DNA of 64,000 nt from Streptomyces sp. ITFR-16 (GCF_031844705.1 NZ_CP134609.1:5394001-5458000), one strand, 5' to 3'; positions 34,601 through 42,837 are shown, counted from the stretch's first letter. Notes: a model not told the origin generated them from the sequence alone. A program made the numbers and translations.

Positions 34601-34973
34601 CCTCGGCGCTCGCGGTCGGCACGGTGGCCCGTACGTAACCGAGCTTGTCGTACGCACGCCCCAGCACGGAGCCCTTGACGGCGTCCAGCTGCTTGGTGAC
34701 CTGCTCGGTCGCACCGGGGGCGGTGGCGACCATCATCGTGATGTTCTTCTCGCCCTTGGCCTTGGCCTTGGTGAGCACATCCGCGTCGGCCGTGCCGAGC
34801 TTGTCCGCCGTGCCGGCGCCGGAGGCCGCCTTGACGGGCGCGGCGGCCGGGTCGTCGGCGGCGAAGACGGGGGCGACGCCGGTGGCGGCCAGGGCGGCCA
34901 CCAGACCGGCAGCGGCGGCGACGCGGGCCGTGCGTCTCGCCCCGGATATGGAACTGGGGGATTCGGAGGTCAT
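31668..34973 (-). CDS. Secreted subtilisin-family (S8) serine protease
   Basis: A 1101-residue exported protease. The signal peptide (ARVAAAAGLVAALAATGVAP) is followed by an I9-like propeptide region and the S8 domain. The triad is clear: Asp212 in VLDAGVD, His390 in HGTHVAG and Ser583 in GTSMASP, with the oxyanion Asn in SAGNDGPG. Between Asp and His there is a long insertion with two EF-hand-like loops (DLNRDGDTTD and DLNNNGDFTD), which may bind calcium. After the catalytic domain come beta-sandwich domains; DANADLDLYVYKG near the C-terminus resembles a pre-peptidase C-terminal (PPC) domain. The ATG at 34973 has AGGG 6 bases upstream and is preferred to the one at 34979. Confidence 0.94.
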   Translation of the reverse strand: MTSESPSSISGARRTARVAAAAGLVAALAATGVAPVFAADDPAAAPVKAASGAGTADKLGTADADVLTKAKAKGEKNITMMVATAPGATEQVTKQLDAVKGSVLGRAYDKLGYVRATVPTASAEATIKAASKLSSVHGIDLKQEIVLDDPTPAADRATGSKAKVKSTGSYAAPGKKTPAKNPYNPSFETGAVDFVKQNPKADGRGITIGVLDAGVDLGHPALQKTTTGERKITDWVTATDPVSDGDGTWLRMTDAVSGPTFTYKGRTYSAPKGAYRISLFAEAATKGGDMAGDLNRDGDTTDVWAVLYDPVTGATRVDLNNNGDFTDDTALKPYKEKHQVSYFGKDDPRTDVVERIPFVVENRKGVVYNAAGDTSDYVSIGVIESEHGTHVAGITAANGLFGGKMNGAAPGAKIVSSRACTWSGGCTNIALTEGMIDLVVNRGVDVVNMSIGGLPPLNDGNNARAELYKRLVDIYGVQLVISAGNDGPGVNTIGDPGLADHVISVGASISKETWAANYGSNVTKKYDMLPFSSRGPREDGGFTPTLTAPGASINSTQTWLPGSPVAEAGYSLPAGYSMLQGTSMASPQAAGATALLLSAAKQKHIELPPADLRTALTSTATQIKGVPAHAQGAGLINIIDAWKQIRKQGAPAHEYTVKAPVDTAIDFALKTPGFGTGLYDREGGLKAGQKKTYDVTVTRTTGPDKNVKHKLSWKYNDGTFKLTGDKNVSLPLGKPVTVKVQAKPGSAGVHSAILQVDDAKTSGIDQQILATVVVSKELTKPGYAFKASGSVQRNGTTSYFVTVPEGAKTLEVAMSALRSGSQTRFISIHPYGVAVEDSGTPFCYPNYENPANTCRPDVRSYADPQAGVWEIEVEARRTSPLLDNPYKLDVSLLGATFDPAVQTIAEAKIGTPASVNWTVTNNAGDLAGSLKGGSLGSADVERPSISTGGEYVKEVTIGEGVEKLDFAIGSTSDANADLDLYVYKGTAQVGASTTAGSEETVSLAKPAAGTYTVVIDGYDVPAGTTEYDYRDVYYAPSLGTISVDESKAVNLAPGASAQVGAEVEVAGAAPEGRQFFGEVQLVNARGTAAGTGSVVIEKVTP

Positions 34974-35084
34974 CAGCATCCCTGTATGTGAAAGAGAGAG
35001 TCCGGAAATCGGTACCGGATGACCGCTCACCCTTTCGTAAATGACAGGGCTTTGTGGAGAGTTGTGGGGGGCTAGTTGTGTACA

Positions 35085-35100
35085 TGGCGGAATTCCGCCA
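35085..35100. promoter_or_regulatory. Perfect 16-base palindrome upstream of the subtilase
   Basis: TGGCGGAATTCCGCCA is fully self-complementary. It lies 112 bases upstream of the subtilase start and 57 bases after the end of the nuclease-like gene. It is suitable for a dimeric regulator of the protease gene; it is too short and loopless for a terminator. Confidence 0.5.
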
Positions 35101-35156
35101 CTGCGGAGGAAGCGTCAGCGGGGACGAACCGGCGGATAGGTGACGGGTGAGCGCTC

Positions 35157-36224
35157 TCAGCGGGGGAGGATCACCACGTACGCGGCCGGCTCGCGGTCGG
35201 CCGCCGCCATCAGCGCGGTCCTTACCACCGTCGCCTGCTGCTCCCGGGCGTCGCGCAGCTTCTTCGGGGTGAGGTGGACGACGGTGACGCCGAGCCGCTC
35301 CAGGTGCTCGCGCCGGGCGGCGTAGGCGGACCACTCCGCCTCGTGCTCCTCCTGGCGGCGCCCGTCGGCGAGCCGGCTGTGGCGCGGGGCCCGGGTGTCC
35401 AGCTCCACGGCGACCGCCTGTTCGGGCCAGTAGGCGTCGACCCCGCCCAGATGCGGGCCGCCCGGCAGCCGCAGGTCCACATTCCACAGCGGTTCCGGCA
35501 GCCCGTAGGACCGCACCATGTCGTACAGCCGCTCCTCCGCCAGCGCCCGCCCCTCTGCGAGCAGCGAGTCCACCGCGGTCACCACCTGTGGGCGCCCGAG
35601 CACCTTGGCCCGGTTCAGCTCGCCGACCACGACGACCGGTTCGCAGTGGCCGCCGCGCACCGCCTCGGTCAGCAGCCGGCGTACGGCGAGCGCGTCCCCG
35701 AGACCGGCCACGGCGTCCGCCAGGGCGCGGGCCACCGGGGCGACCGGGAACCCGTCCAGCCGCTCGGCGCGCGGCAGTTCGCCGGTGCGCACCGGCCGTA
35801 CGAACCCGGCCGGCCGCAGCCGCCGGACCCGGGGCACCAGCACATCGATCCGCTCCACCGCGGCGGCGGGCGGCGCGGCGGCGAAGCCGTACAGCGAGAG
35901 CGCAGCGAGCCCGGTGATCATCGCCTCGCCGTACGCGGGATCGGCGGCGCCGGGTTGCGGTGGCACGGTCCGCCGGGCCGGGGCGGGTGGCCGCCCCGCG
36001 TACAGCAGGGCGGACCGCAGCCGCTCCCGGCCGCTGAGCGGTCCCGGGTGCAGGACGAAGACGCCGGGCAGCGGCTGCTGCCAGGGCCCGTCCGCCGCGC
36101 ACTGTCCGGCGGCCCGGGCGGCGGAGATGCCCCGCGCCTTCAACTGGGCGGCGGACAGCACGCGTCGGTGGGCGTCGGTGGTGGTGCGGAGGCCGCACGG
36201 GGGGAGCGGGGTGTTCTGGGTCAT
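35157..36224 (-). CDS. Protein with nuclease-like (DUF559/Vsr-type) C-terminus
   Basis: A 355-residue soluble protein. The N-terminal third (AQLKARGISAARAAGQCAAD, followed by PGVFVLHPGPLSG) resembles the helix-turn-helix region of AbiEi-type antitoxins. The C-terminal part (VDAYWPEQAVAVELDTRAPR then HLTPKKLRDAREQ) resembles the PD-(D/E)XK-like DUF559 domain, with Asp and Glu in the expected positions. Such proteins are common single copies in Streptomyces and no function is established. No AbiEii-like toxin gene is adjacent. The ATG at 36224 has only a short GGAG 1 base upstream, so the start is uncertain. Confidence 0.75.
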   Translation of the reverse strand: MTQNTPLPPCGLRTTTDAHRRVLSAAQLKARGISAARAAGQCAADGPWQQPLPGVFVLHPGPLSGRERLRSALLYAGRPPAPARRTVPPQPGAADPAYGEAMITGLAALSLYGFAAAPPAAAVERIDVLVPRVRRLRPAGFVRPVRTGELPRAERLDGFPVAPVARALADAVAGLGDALAVRRLLTEAVRGGHCEPVVVVGELNRAKVLGRPQVVTAVDSLLAEGRALAEERLYDMVRSYGLPEPLWNVDLRLPGGPHLGGVDAYWPEQAVAVELDTRAPRHSRLADGRRQEEHEAEWSAYAARREHLERLGVTVVHLTPKKLRDAREQQATVVRTALMAAADREPAAYVVILPR

Positions 36225-36357
36225 GCTCCGGTGTATCCCGCCGGCGGCCGGGACCTTAACCCCTGTTACAGGCCCGTCGACATTCCCGGACAACGCCGTC
36301 CTAAAGTACGGGCGTTCGACAACCGAAAAGGCCCGGCCCGCCGGGGATTATGAGGCC

Positions 36358-36386
36358 CCCGTGGGGGGCGCACCGCCCCCCACGGG
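36358..36386 (-). terminator. Terminator of the second pepN gene
   Basis: CCCGTGGGGGGC pairs perfectly with GCCCCCCACGGG around the loop GCACC, 32 bases after the pepN stop codon. Confidence 0.85.
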
Positions 36387-36418
36387 CGCCTCCCCGCACG
36401 CCCCGCGGAACCCCTCCG

Positions 36419-39016
36419 TCAGGCGGCCGCGCCGTCGCACGCCTGGGCGCCGAGCGCACGGGCCAGGTCGTCCCGGGCCTCCAGCACCAGCCGCCGCAGC
36501 GCCGGCGCCGCCTCCGCGTGCCCGGCGAGCCACGCGTCGGTCGCCTCCAGCGTCGACGGGTCGTCCTGGAGCGCCGGGAACAGCCCCTTCACCACGGCCA
36601 TCCCGATCTGGATCGACCGCTCGGCCCACACCCGCTCGATCACCTCGAAGTACCGGGCCGAGTACGGCGCGAGCAGTTCGCGCTGCGAGGACTGCGAGAA
36701 GCCCAGGATCGTGGCCTCCACCAGCGCGTTGGACAGCGCGTCCGACTCCACGACGCCCGCCCACGCCTGCGCCTTGACCGCCGCCGAGGGGCGCGAGGCC
36801 AGGCACCGCACCTGGTGCCGCTTGCCGGACGCCGTGTCGTCCCGGGCCAGTTCGGCGCCGACCGCCGCCTCGTCGGCCGCGCCGTGCGCGACCAGCGGGG
36901 ACAGGAACGCCCAGCGCAGCTCCTGGTCCACGTCGAGCCCGTCGATCCGGGCCGTGCCGTCCAGGAGCCCGGACAGCAGCTGGAAGTCCGTGTCCGACGC
37001 GGCGACCGACGCGAAGAAGCGGGCCCAGGCGAGCTGGTGCTCACTGCCGGGCACCGCGAGCCGCAGCTCGCCGAGCGCGCCCTCGGCCAGCGCCCGGCCG
37101 CCCTCCTCGCGCCACGACGGCGCCGCGTAGTGCACCAGCGCGGTGCGGGTCCAGGCGTGCAGCATCTGGAGCACCCCGATGTCCGTCTCCCGGCCGGCGA
37201 AGGCCAGCACCAGCGAGACGAAGTCGCGGGCCGGCATCAGCCCGTCCCGGGTGAGGTTCCACAGCGCGGACCAGCACAGGGCGCGCGCCAGCGGGTCCGT
37301 GATGTCACCGAGGTGCGCGCGCAGCGTGGCCAGCGACACCTCGTCGAAGCGGACCTTGCAGTAGGTGAGGTCGTCGTCGTTGACGAGGATCAGCTCGGGC
37401 CGCTCGGCCCCCGCCAGCTCCCCGATCACCGTGCGCGGCCCGGCGACGTCCGCCTCGGCGCGGGCGTAGCGCACCAGGTCGCCGTCGGGGCTGCGCCGGT
37501 ACAGGCCCACGGCCACCCGGTGGGGCCGCAGCTCCGGGTAGGACTCGGCGGCCTCCTGGAGGACGGCCAGCTCGGTGATCCTGCCCGCCGCGTCGTAGGT
37601 CACCACCGGCGTCAGCGAGTTGACGCCCGCCGTCTGGAGCCAGGAGCGCGACCACGAGGTCATGTCCCGCCCGGACGTCTCGCCCAGCACCGACAGCAGG
37701 TCGCCCAGCCGGGTGTTGCCGTAGGCGTGCTTCTTGAAGTAGCGCCGGGCGCCCTCCAGGAACGCGTCCCGTCCCACGTACGCCACCAGCTGCTTCAGCA
37801 CCGACGCGCCCTTGGCGTACGTGATGCCGTCGAAGTTCAGCTTGGCGTCCTCCAGGTCACGGATGTCGGCCGTGATCGGGTGGGTGGAGGGCAGCTGGTC
37901 GGCGCGGTAGGCCCAGGACTTGCGGTTGTTGGCGAAGGTGATCCAGCCGTCCTCGAACCGGGTCGACTCCACCATCGCGAACACGCCCATGAAGTCGGCG
38001 AACGACTCCTTGAGCCACAGGTCGTCCCACCACTGCATGGTGACCAGGTCGCCGAACCACATGTGCGCCATCTCGTGCAGGATGACGTTGGCCCGGCCCT
38101 CGTACGCCGCCTGTGTCACCTTGCCGCGGAAGATGTACTCCTCGCGGAACGTGACACAGCCCGGGTTCTCCATCGCGCCGAGGTTGTACTCCGGCACGAA
38201 CGCCTGGTCGTACTTCCCGAACGGGTACGGGTAGTCGAAGTTGTCGTGGAAGAAGTCCAGGCCCTGCTTGGTGATCAGGAAGATGTCGTCGGCGTCGAAG
38301 TGCTTGGCGAGCCCCTTGCGGCACAGCGCGCCGAGCGGGATGTCCAGCGTCGTGCCGTCCTCGAACGTCCGGCTGTAGGAGTCGGTCACGTAGTGGTACG
38401 GACCGGCCACGACCGCCGTGATGTACGTCGAGATCGGCTCGGTCTCCGCGAAGCGCCACACCCCGCCCTCGCGGGACTCCTCGGCGCCGTTGCTCCACAC
38501 CGTCCACTCCTCGGGAGCCGTCACCCGGAAGCGGTAGGGGGCCTTCAGATCGGGCTGCTCGAAGTTGGCGAAGACGCGGCGCGCGTCCGCGGGCTCGTAC
38601 TGCGTGTAGAGGTAGACCTCGCCGTCCTCCGGGTCGACGAAGCGGTGCAGCCCCTCGCCGGTCCGGCTGTACGCGCACTGCGCGTCGACCACCAGGACGT
38701 GCTCGCCCTGCGCCAGATCCGCCAGCGCCACCCGCGTCCCGTCGAAGACGGCCGCCGGGTCCAGCGCCGTGCCGTCCAGCGTCACCGAGGTCACGGACGG
38801 CGCGATCAGGTCCGCGAACGTCGACGCGCCGCCGCGCGCCGCGCGGAACCTGATCGTCGTCACCGAGCGGAAGGTCCGCGGACCGGACCCCTGCCCGTCC
38901 TCCCCGTCGGGCCCGCCGACCGCGGAACGGACGTCGAGATCGACGTCGTAACCGTCGACGGTCAGCAGCTCGGCCCGCTCACGGGCCTCGTCGCGGGAAA
39001 GGTTCTCACCGGGCAC
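36419..39016 (-). CDS. pepN: Aminopeptidase N (M1 family), second copy
   Basis: An 865-residue zinc aminopeptidase. LGAMENPGCV is the exopeptidase motif and HEMAHMWFGDLVTMQWW carries the HExxH zinc site with LWLKES behind it. It is a paralogue of the protein encoded at 27212-29788, aligning along its whole length by eye (N-terminus PGENLSRDEARERAELLTVD against PGTNLTREEAQERARLLTVD). Small differences include Cys after GAMENPG and a Gly/Asp-rich loop near residue 35. The GTG at 39016 has AAAGGAG 7 bases upstream. It diverges from the DsbA-family gene across a 133-base promoter region. Confidence 0.95.
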   Translation of the reverse strand: MPGENLSRDEARERAELLTVDGYDVDLDVRSAVGGPDGEDGQGSGPRTFRSVTTIRFRAARGGASTFADLIAPSVTSVTLDGTALDPAAVFDGTRVALADLAQGEHVLVVDAQCAYSRTGEGLHRFVDPEDGEVYLYTQYEPADARRVFANFEQPDLKAPYRFRVTAPEEWTVWSNGAEESREGGVWRFAETEPISTYITAVVAGPYHYVTDSYSRTFEDGTTLDIPLGALCRKGLAKHFDADDIFLITKQGLDFFHDNFDYPYPFGKYDQAFVPEYNLGAMENPGCVTFREEYIFRGKVTQAAYEGRANVILHEMAHMWFGDLVTMQWWDDLWLKESFADFMGVFAMVESTRFEDGWITFANNRKSWAYRADQLPSTHPITADIRDLEDAKLNFDGITYAKGASVLKQLVAYVGRDAFLEGARRYFKKHAYGNTRLGDLLSVLGETSGRDMTSWSRSWLQTAGVNSLTPVVTYDAAGRITELAVLQEAAESYPELRPHRVAVGLYRRSPDGDLVRYARAEADVAGPRTVIGELAGAERPELILVNDDDLTYCKVRFDEVSLATLRAHLGDITDPLARALCWSALWNLTRDGLMPARDFVSLVLAFAGRETDIGVLQMLHAWTRTALVHYAAPSWREEGGRALAEGALGELRLAVPGSEHQLAWARFFASVAASDTDFQLLSGLLDGTARIDGLDVDQELRWAFLSPLVAHGAADEAAVGAELARDDTASGKRHQVRCLASRPSAAVKAQAWAGVVESDALSNALVEATILGFSQSSQRELLAPYSARYFEVIERVWAERSIQIGMAVVKGLFPALQDDPSTLEATDAWLAGHAEAAPALRRLVLEARDDLARALGAQACDGAAA

Positions 39017-39149
39017 GAGCGCACTCCTTTGTGTCACGTTCGAATAGTTTGATCCTCCCATGCCGTCTCCCGGCCCGGCATGCGGGAATGGCCGGAGCGT
39101 CCTGCGGCGTTCTCGCGCACAGATGCGATCGGCCCGTTCGAGGAGAGAC

Positions 39150-39800
39150 ATGTCTGACAACAGCACGGCGACCGGCAGGACCCCCGTCGACTTCTGGTTC
39201 GACCCGGTCTGCCCCTGGGCCTGGATGACCTCCCGCTGGATGCTGGAGGTGGAGAAGGTCCGCGACGTCGAGGTCCGCTGGCACGTGATGAGCCTGTCCG
39301 TGCTCAACGAGAACCGGCTGGACGACCTGCCCGAGGAGTACCGCGACCTCCTGGAGAACAAGGCGTGGGGCCCGGTCCGCGTGGTCGTGGCCGCCCAGCA
39401 GAAGCACGGCGACGCCGTCGTCGGCCCGCTCTACACCGCGCTCGGCACCCGCTTCCACAACCGGGGCGAGGGCGCCACCCGCGAGGCGGTCGTGGCCGCG
39501 CTCAAGGACGTCGGCCTGCCGGAGGAGCTGGCGGACTACGCCGACTCCGACGCGTACGACACCGAGCTGCGCGCCTCCCACAAGGAGGGCATCGACAAGG
39601 TCGGCCAGGAGGTCGGCACCCCGGTCATCGCGGTGCCCGGCTCGGACGGCGAGCAGCTCGCCTTCTTCGGACCGGTCGTCACCCCCGCCCCCAAGGGCGA
39701 GGAGGCGGCCAAGCTGTGGGACGGCACGCTGATGGTCGCCTCGATCCCCGGCTTCTACGAGATCAAGCGCACCCGCACCCAGGGGCCGATCTTCGACTGA
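39150..39800 (+). CDS. DsbA-family protein related to mycothiol-dependent nitroreductase
   Basis: A 216-residue thioredoxin-fold protein closely resembling mycobacterial Rv2466c: VDFWFDPVCPWAWMTSRWML near the N-terminus, WHVMSLSVLNEN, KAWGPVRVVVAAQQKHG and a C-terminal GFYEIKRTRTQGPIFD. Rv2466c reduces nitro compounds with mycothiol through a CPWC site. Here the site is Cys21-Pro-Trp-Ala24, so only the nucleophilic cysteine remains; it could still work by a monothiol mechanism with mycothiol. The ATG has GAGGAGAG 2-3 bases upstream. It is cytosolic and has no signal peptide. A long hairpin follows. Confidence 0.9.
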   Translation: MSDNSTATGRTPVDFWFDPVCPWAWMTSRWMLEVEKVRDVEVRWHVMSLSVLNENRLDDLPEEYRDLLENKAWGPVRVVVAAQQKHGDAVVGPLYTALGTRFHNRGEGATREAVVAALKDVGLPEELADYADSDAYDTELRASHKEGIDKVGQEVGTPVIAVPGSDGEQLAFFGPVVTPAPKGEEAAKLWDGTLMVASIPGFYEIKRTRTQGPIFD

Positions 39801-39812
39801 CCGGCCCGGGGA

Positions 39813-39864
39813 GTGAACTCCGGACGCGGGGTCCGGCCGCGCGCGGGCCCCGCCCGGAGTTCAC
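39813..39864 (+). terminator. Long terminator hairpin after the DsbA-family gene
   Basis: GTGAACTCCGG (39813-39823) pairs perfectly with CCGGAGTTCAC (39854-39864), and an inner GCGGGG...CCCCGC stem extends the hairpin. Confidence 0.8.
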
Positions 39865-39921
39865 GGTCCCGTCACACCGGACCCTTGCCGCGGGCTCGAA
39901 CTCTCGTTCATGATCTGCGGC

Positions 39922-41298
39922 ATGCCAGCCGACGCCGCGCCGGAGCCGGAAGCCGCCCCGCGCCTGCCGCGCCGGGTGCGGATCGGCTACGGGCTGGGCT
40001 CGCTGTGCACCGGCACCTTCGCCACCGTGCCCGGGCTGATCCTGCTCTACTACCTCACCGACGTACTGGCCGTGCCCGCCGCCGTCGCGGGCGCCGCGGT
40101 GTTCCTGCCCAAGGCCTGGGACGTCCTGATCAACCCGCTGGTCGGCGCCGTCTCCGACCGGAGCCGGCTGCGCGGCGGACCCCGCCGCCCCTTCCTGCTG
40201 ATCGGCGCCTGCACCCTGCCCCCGCTCTTCGCGCTGCTCTTCGCCGCGCCGCCGCTGCGGGGCGCGGCCGCGGCCGGCTATGTGGCGGCCCTGTTCCTGC
40301 TGGCCGCCACCGCCTACGCCGTCTTCCAGGTGCCGTACGTGACGATGCCGGCCGAGATGACCGAGGACCCCGGGGAGCGCCGTCGCATCCTCGGCTGGCG
40401 GGTCGCCTTCCTCGGCGTCGCCATCCTGCTGTCCGGGGCGCTCGCCCCGGCCCTCGCGCACGCCGACGGGGACAGCCCGGCGAGCTACCGGCTGATGGGC
40501 GTGGCGGTCGCCGCGCTTCTGGCCGCGGGCATGTTCGGGGCCTGGTCCACCACCCGGGGCGCCCCGGCCGTCGCCCGCAGCGAGGCCGAACCCTCGCTGC
40601 GGGCCCAGCTCGCCGCCGCCCGCTCCAGCCGGCCCTTCCGCCTGCTCGTCACGATGTGGACGCTCCAGGCCCTGGCCATCGGCGTGATGCTCGCGGGCGT
40701 CCAGTACTTCGCCACGTACACCCTCGGCTCGGCGAACGCCGTCACCCCGCTCTTCGCCTGCATGATCGGCCCGCTGGTGCTGTTCATGCCGCTCTGGAAC
40801 CGGCTGGCCCGGCTGCGCTCCACCGCCCACGCCCAGTGGTGCGCCTCGCTGCTCTACCTCGTCGGCGCCGCGGCCCTCGCCTTCACCCGGCAGGCCGGAC
40901 CCGCCCTCGGCTACGCGGCCGTCGCGGTCGTCGGCATCGCCTACGCCGGGCTCCAGCTCCTCCCGCTCACCCTGCTGGCCGACACCCTCGCCGAGGACGT
41001 GGCCCGCACCGGGAAGCGGCGCGCCGCGACCTTCACCGGGCTGTGGACCGCCGCCGAGACCCTGGCCTTCGCGCTGGGCGCCGGGGCCTTCGCCCTGGTG
41101 CTGGCCGTGACCGGCTTCCGGTCCTCGGACGCCGGCCACCGGGTGGTCCAGCCGCAGGAGGCGCTGAGCGGGATCGCGCTCGGCATGAGCGTGCTGCCCG
41201 CCGTGCCGGCGGCGGCGAGCCTGTGGCTGCTGCATCTGTACCGAGCACCGCTCAAGGACCGAGCCCCGCTGAAGGAAGAGCCCGCCCATGCCGACTGA
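39922..41298 (+). CDS. MFS transporter, GPH (glycoside-pentoside-hexuronide) type
   Basis: A 458-residue protein with twelve predicted membrane helices. The early motif IGYGLGSLCTGTFATVPGLI, then FLPKAWDVLINPLVGAVSDR and the cytoplasmic RRPFLLIGA, is typical of GPH cation symporters. The mid-protein loop holds AEMTEDPGERRRILGWR. The substrate could be a sugar or another organic anion; MelB-like residues were not assessed. The ATG at 39922 follows CATGAT by 7 bases with no ribosome site; an ATG four codons earlier is possible. The gene overlaps the PLP enzyme by 11 bases, so the two products probably act on the same compound. Confidence 0.88.
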   Translation: MPADAAPEPEAAPRLPRRVRIGYGLGSLCTGTFATVPGLILLYYLTDVLAVPAAVAGAAVFLPKAWDVLINPLVGAVSDRSRLRGGPRRPFLLIGACTLPPLFALLFAAPPLRGAAAAGYVAALFLLAATAYAVFQVPYVTMPAEMTEDPGERRRILGWRVAFLGVAILLSGALAPALAHADGDSPASYRLMGVAVAALLAAGMFGAWSTTRGAPAVARSEAEPSLRAQLAAARSSRPFRLLVTMWTLQALAIGVMLAGVQYFATYTLGSANAVTPLFACMIGPLVLFMPLWNRLARLRSTAHAQWCASLLYLVGAAALAFTRQAGPALGYAAVAVVGIAYAGLQLLPLTLLADTLAEDVARTGKRRAATFTGLWTAAETLAFALGAGAFALVLAVTGFRSSDAGHRVVQPQEALSGIALGMSVLPAVPAAASLWLLHLYRAPLKDRAPLKEEPAHAD

Positions 41299-42739
41299 CC
41301 CCGCCTCCGCCGCCGACGTCCTCGCCGAGCTCACCGCCCTGCGCGCCGCCGACGCGCCGACCCGGGGCGGCCGCACGTTCGCGTACGTCTACGACGCCGG
41401 ACTGGAGGGCCTCGACGAGCTGGCGGCCGCCGCGTACACCGCGTACGCCACCGTCAACGGCCTGGACCCCACGGTCTTCCCGAGCGTCGCCCGGCTGGAG
41501 AACGACGTCGTGGGCGCGGCGGCCGCGCTGCTCGGGGCGCCCGGCGCCCAGGGCACCTTCACCAGCGGCGGCACCGAGTCGATCCTCCTCGCGGTGAAGA
41601 CCGCCCGCGACCACGCCCGGGCCGAGCGCGGCGTGACCGAGCCGCAGCTGGTGCTCCCGTCCACCGCACACGCCGCCTTCCACAAGGCGGCCCACTATCT
41701 GGGCCTGGAGCCGGTCGTGGTGCCCGTCGACCCGGCCACGTACCGCGCCGACGCCGCCGCCGCGGCCGCCGCGATCACCCCGCGCACCGCCCTCGTCGTC
41801 GCCTCGGCCCCCTCGTACGCGCACGGGGTGATCGACCCCGTCGCCGAGATCGCGGCGGCCGCCGCCGAGCGGGGCGTCCTGTGCCATGTGGACGCCTGCA
41901 TCGGCGGCTGGCTCCTGCCCCATCTGCGGCGCGCGGGACGGGAGATACCGGCGTTCGACCTCTCCGTCCCCGGCGTCACCTCGCTCTCCGTGGACCTCCA
42001 CAAGTACGGCTACGCCGACAAGGGCGCCTCCGTCGTGCTCCACCGGGACGCTGAACTGCGCCGTCACCAGTACTTCGCCCACGCCGGATGGCCCGGCTAC
42101 CCCGTCGTCAACCCCACCGTCCAGGGCACCAAGTCGGCGGGCCTGCTGGCCCAGGCGTGGGCGGTGCTGCGGTACGTCGGCGAGGACGGGTACACCGCGC
42201 TGGCGGGCCGGGTCGCCGAGGCGTCCGACCGGCTGCTCGCCGGGCTGCGCACGACCGCCGGTGTCCGCGTGCTCGGCGACCCCGCGGCCGGACTGGTCGC
42301 CTTCACGGTGGACGGACCGGACGGCGCTCCGGACCTGAGCCTGCTGCTGCACCTCGCGGACGAGATGCGCGAGCGCGGCTGGTACCTCCAGCCGCAGCTG
42401 TCCTTCGACGGTCTGCCGCCCAACCTCCACCTCACCCTGACCCCGGCCACGGTCGGCCAGGTGGACGCCCTGCTCACCGATCTCGGCGCGGCCCTGGACT
42501 CGGCCCGCGCCCTGCCCCCGGTGGCGGTGGACCCGGGCCTCGCCGAACTGGCCGCCGGGCTCGACCCGTCGAAGCTCGGGCCCGAGGAGATCGACGCGGT
42601 CCTGGCCTTCGCGGGCCTCACCGGGGACGGCGGACTGCCGGCGCGGATGGCCCCGGTGCTGGTCCTGCTCGACGCCCTGCCCGGACCGCTGAAGGAGCGG
42701 CTGCTCGCGGAGTTCGTCGGGTCGGTCTTCCGGATCTGA
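41288..42739 (+). CDS. PLP-dependent decarboxylase/lyase, sphingosine-1-phosphate-lyase-like
   Basis: A 483-residue fold-type I PLP enzyme of the group II decarboxylase superfamily. GTFTSGGTESILLAVKTARD binds the cofactor phosphate, HVDACIGGWLLPHL has the aspartate that contacts the pyridine nitrogen, and SVDLHKYGYADKGAS holds the Schiff-base Lys239. The DLHKYGYADKG wording is closer to sphingosine-1-phosphate lyase and its bacterial relatives than to glutamate decarboxylase. Bacterial members may cleave phosphorylated amino alcohols or decarboxylate amino acids. It overlaps the upstream transporter gene. The exact reaction cannot be told from sequence. Confidence 0.88.
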   Translation: MPTDPASAADVLAELTALRAADAPTRGGRTFAYVYDAGLEGLDELAAAAYTAYATVNGLDPTVFPSVARLENDVVGAAAALLGAPGAQGTFTSGGTESILLAVKTARDHARAERGVTEPQLVLPSTAHAAFHKAAHYLGLEPVVVPVDPATYRADAAAAAAAITPRTALVVASAPSYAHGVIDPVAEIAAAAAERGVLCHVDACIGGWLLPHLRRAGREIPAFDLSVPGVTSLSVDLHKYGYADKGASVVLHRDAELRRHQYFAHAGWPGYPVVNPTVQGTKSAGLLAQAWAVLRYVGEDGYTALAGRVAEASDRLLAGLRTTAGVRVLGDPAAGLVAFTVDGPDGAPDLSLLLHLADEMRERGWYLQPQLSFDGLPPNLHLTLTPATVGQVDALLTDLGAALDSARALPPVAVDPGLAELAAGLDPSKLGPEEIDAVLAFAGLTGDGGLPARMAPVLVLLDALPGPLKERLLAEFVGSVFRI

Positions 42740-42765
42740 CACCCCGTCCGGCCCCGGCGGGCAGC

Positions 42766-42794
42766 TGTGACGCCACCGTGACGCGATATGTGAC
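42766..42794. promoter_or_regulatory. Direct repeats of GTGAC upstream of the lipoprotein gene
   Basis: TGTGAC (42766), CGTGAC (42777) and TGTGAC (42789) recur at 11- and 12-base spacing, about one DNA turn. They lie 44-72 bases before the lipoprotein start. On the other strand they read GTCAC, which loosely resembles PhoP-type direct repeats; the protein is unknown. Confidence 0.4.
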
Positions 42795-42837
42795 CTGGCA
42801 CACAGCCGGGGCGGGCGGCCCCTGATCTTCTGGGCGC

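Noticed and set aside
42766..42794. Canonical PhoP box
   Set aside because: Units read GTCAC rather than GTTCACC, so only a loose resemblance is claimed.
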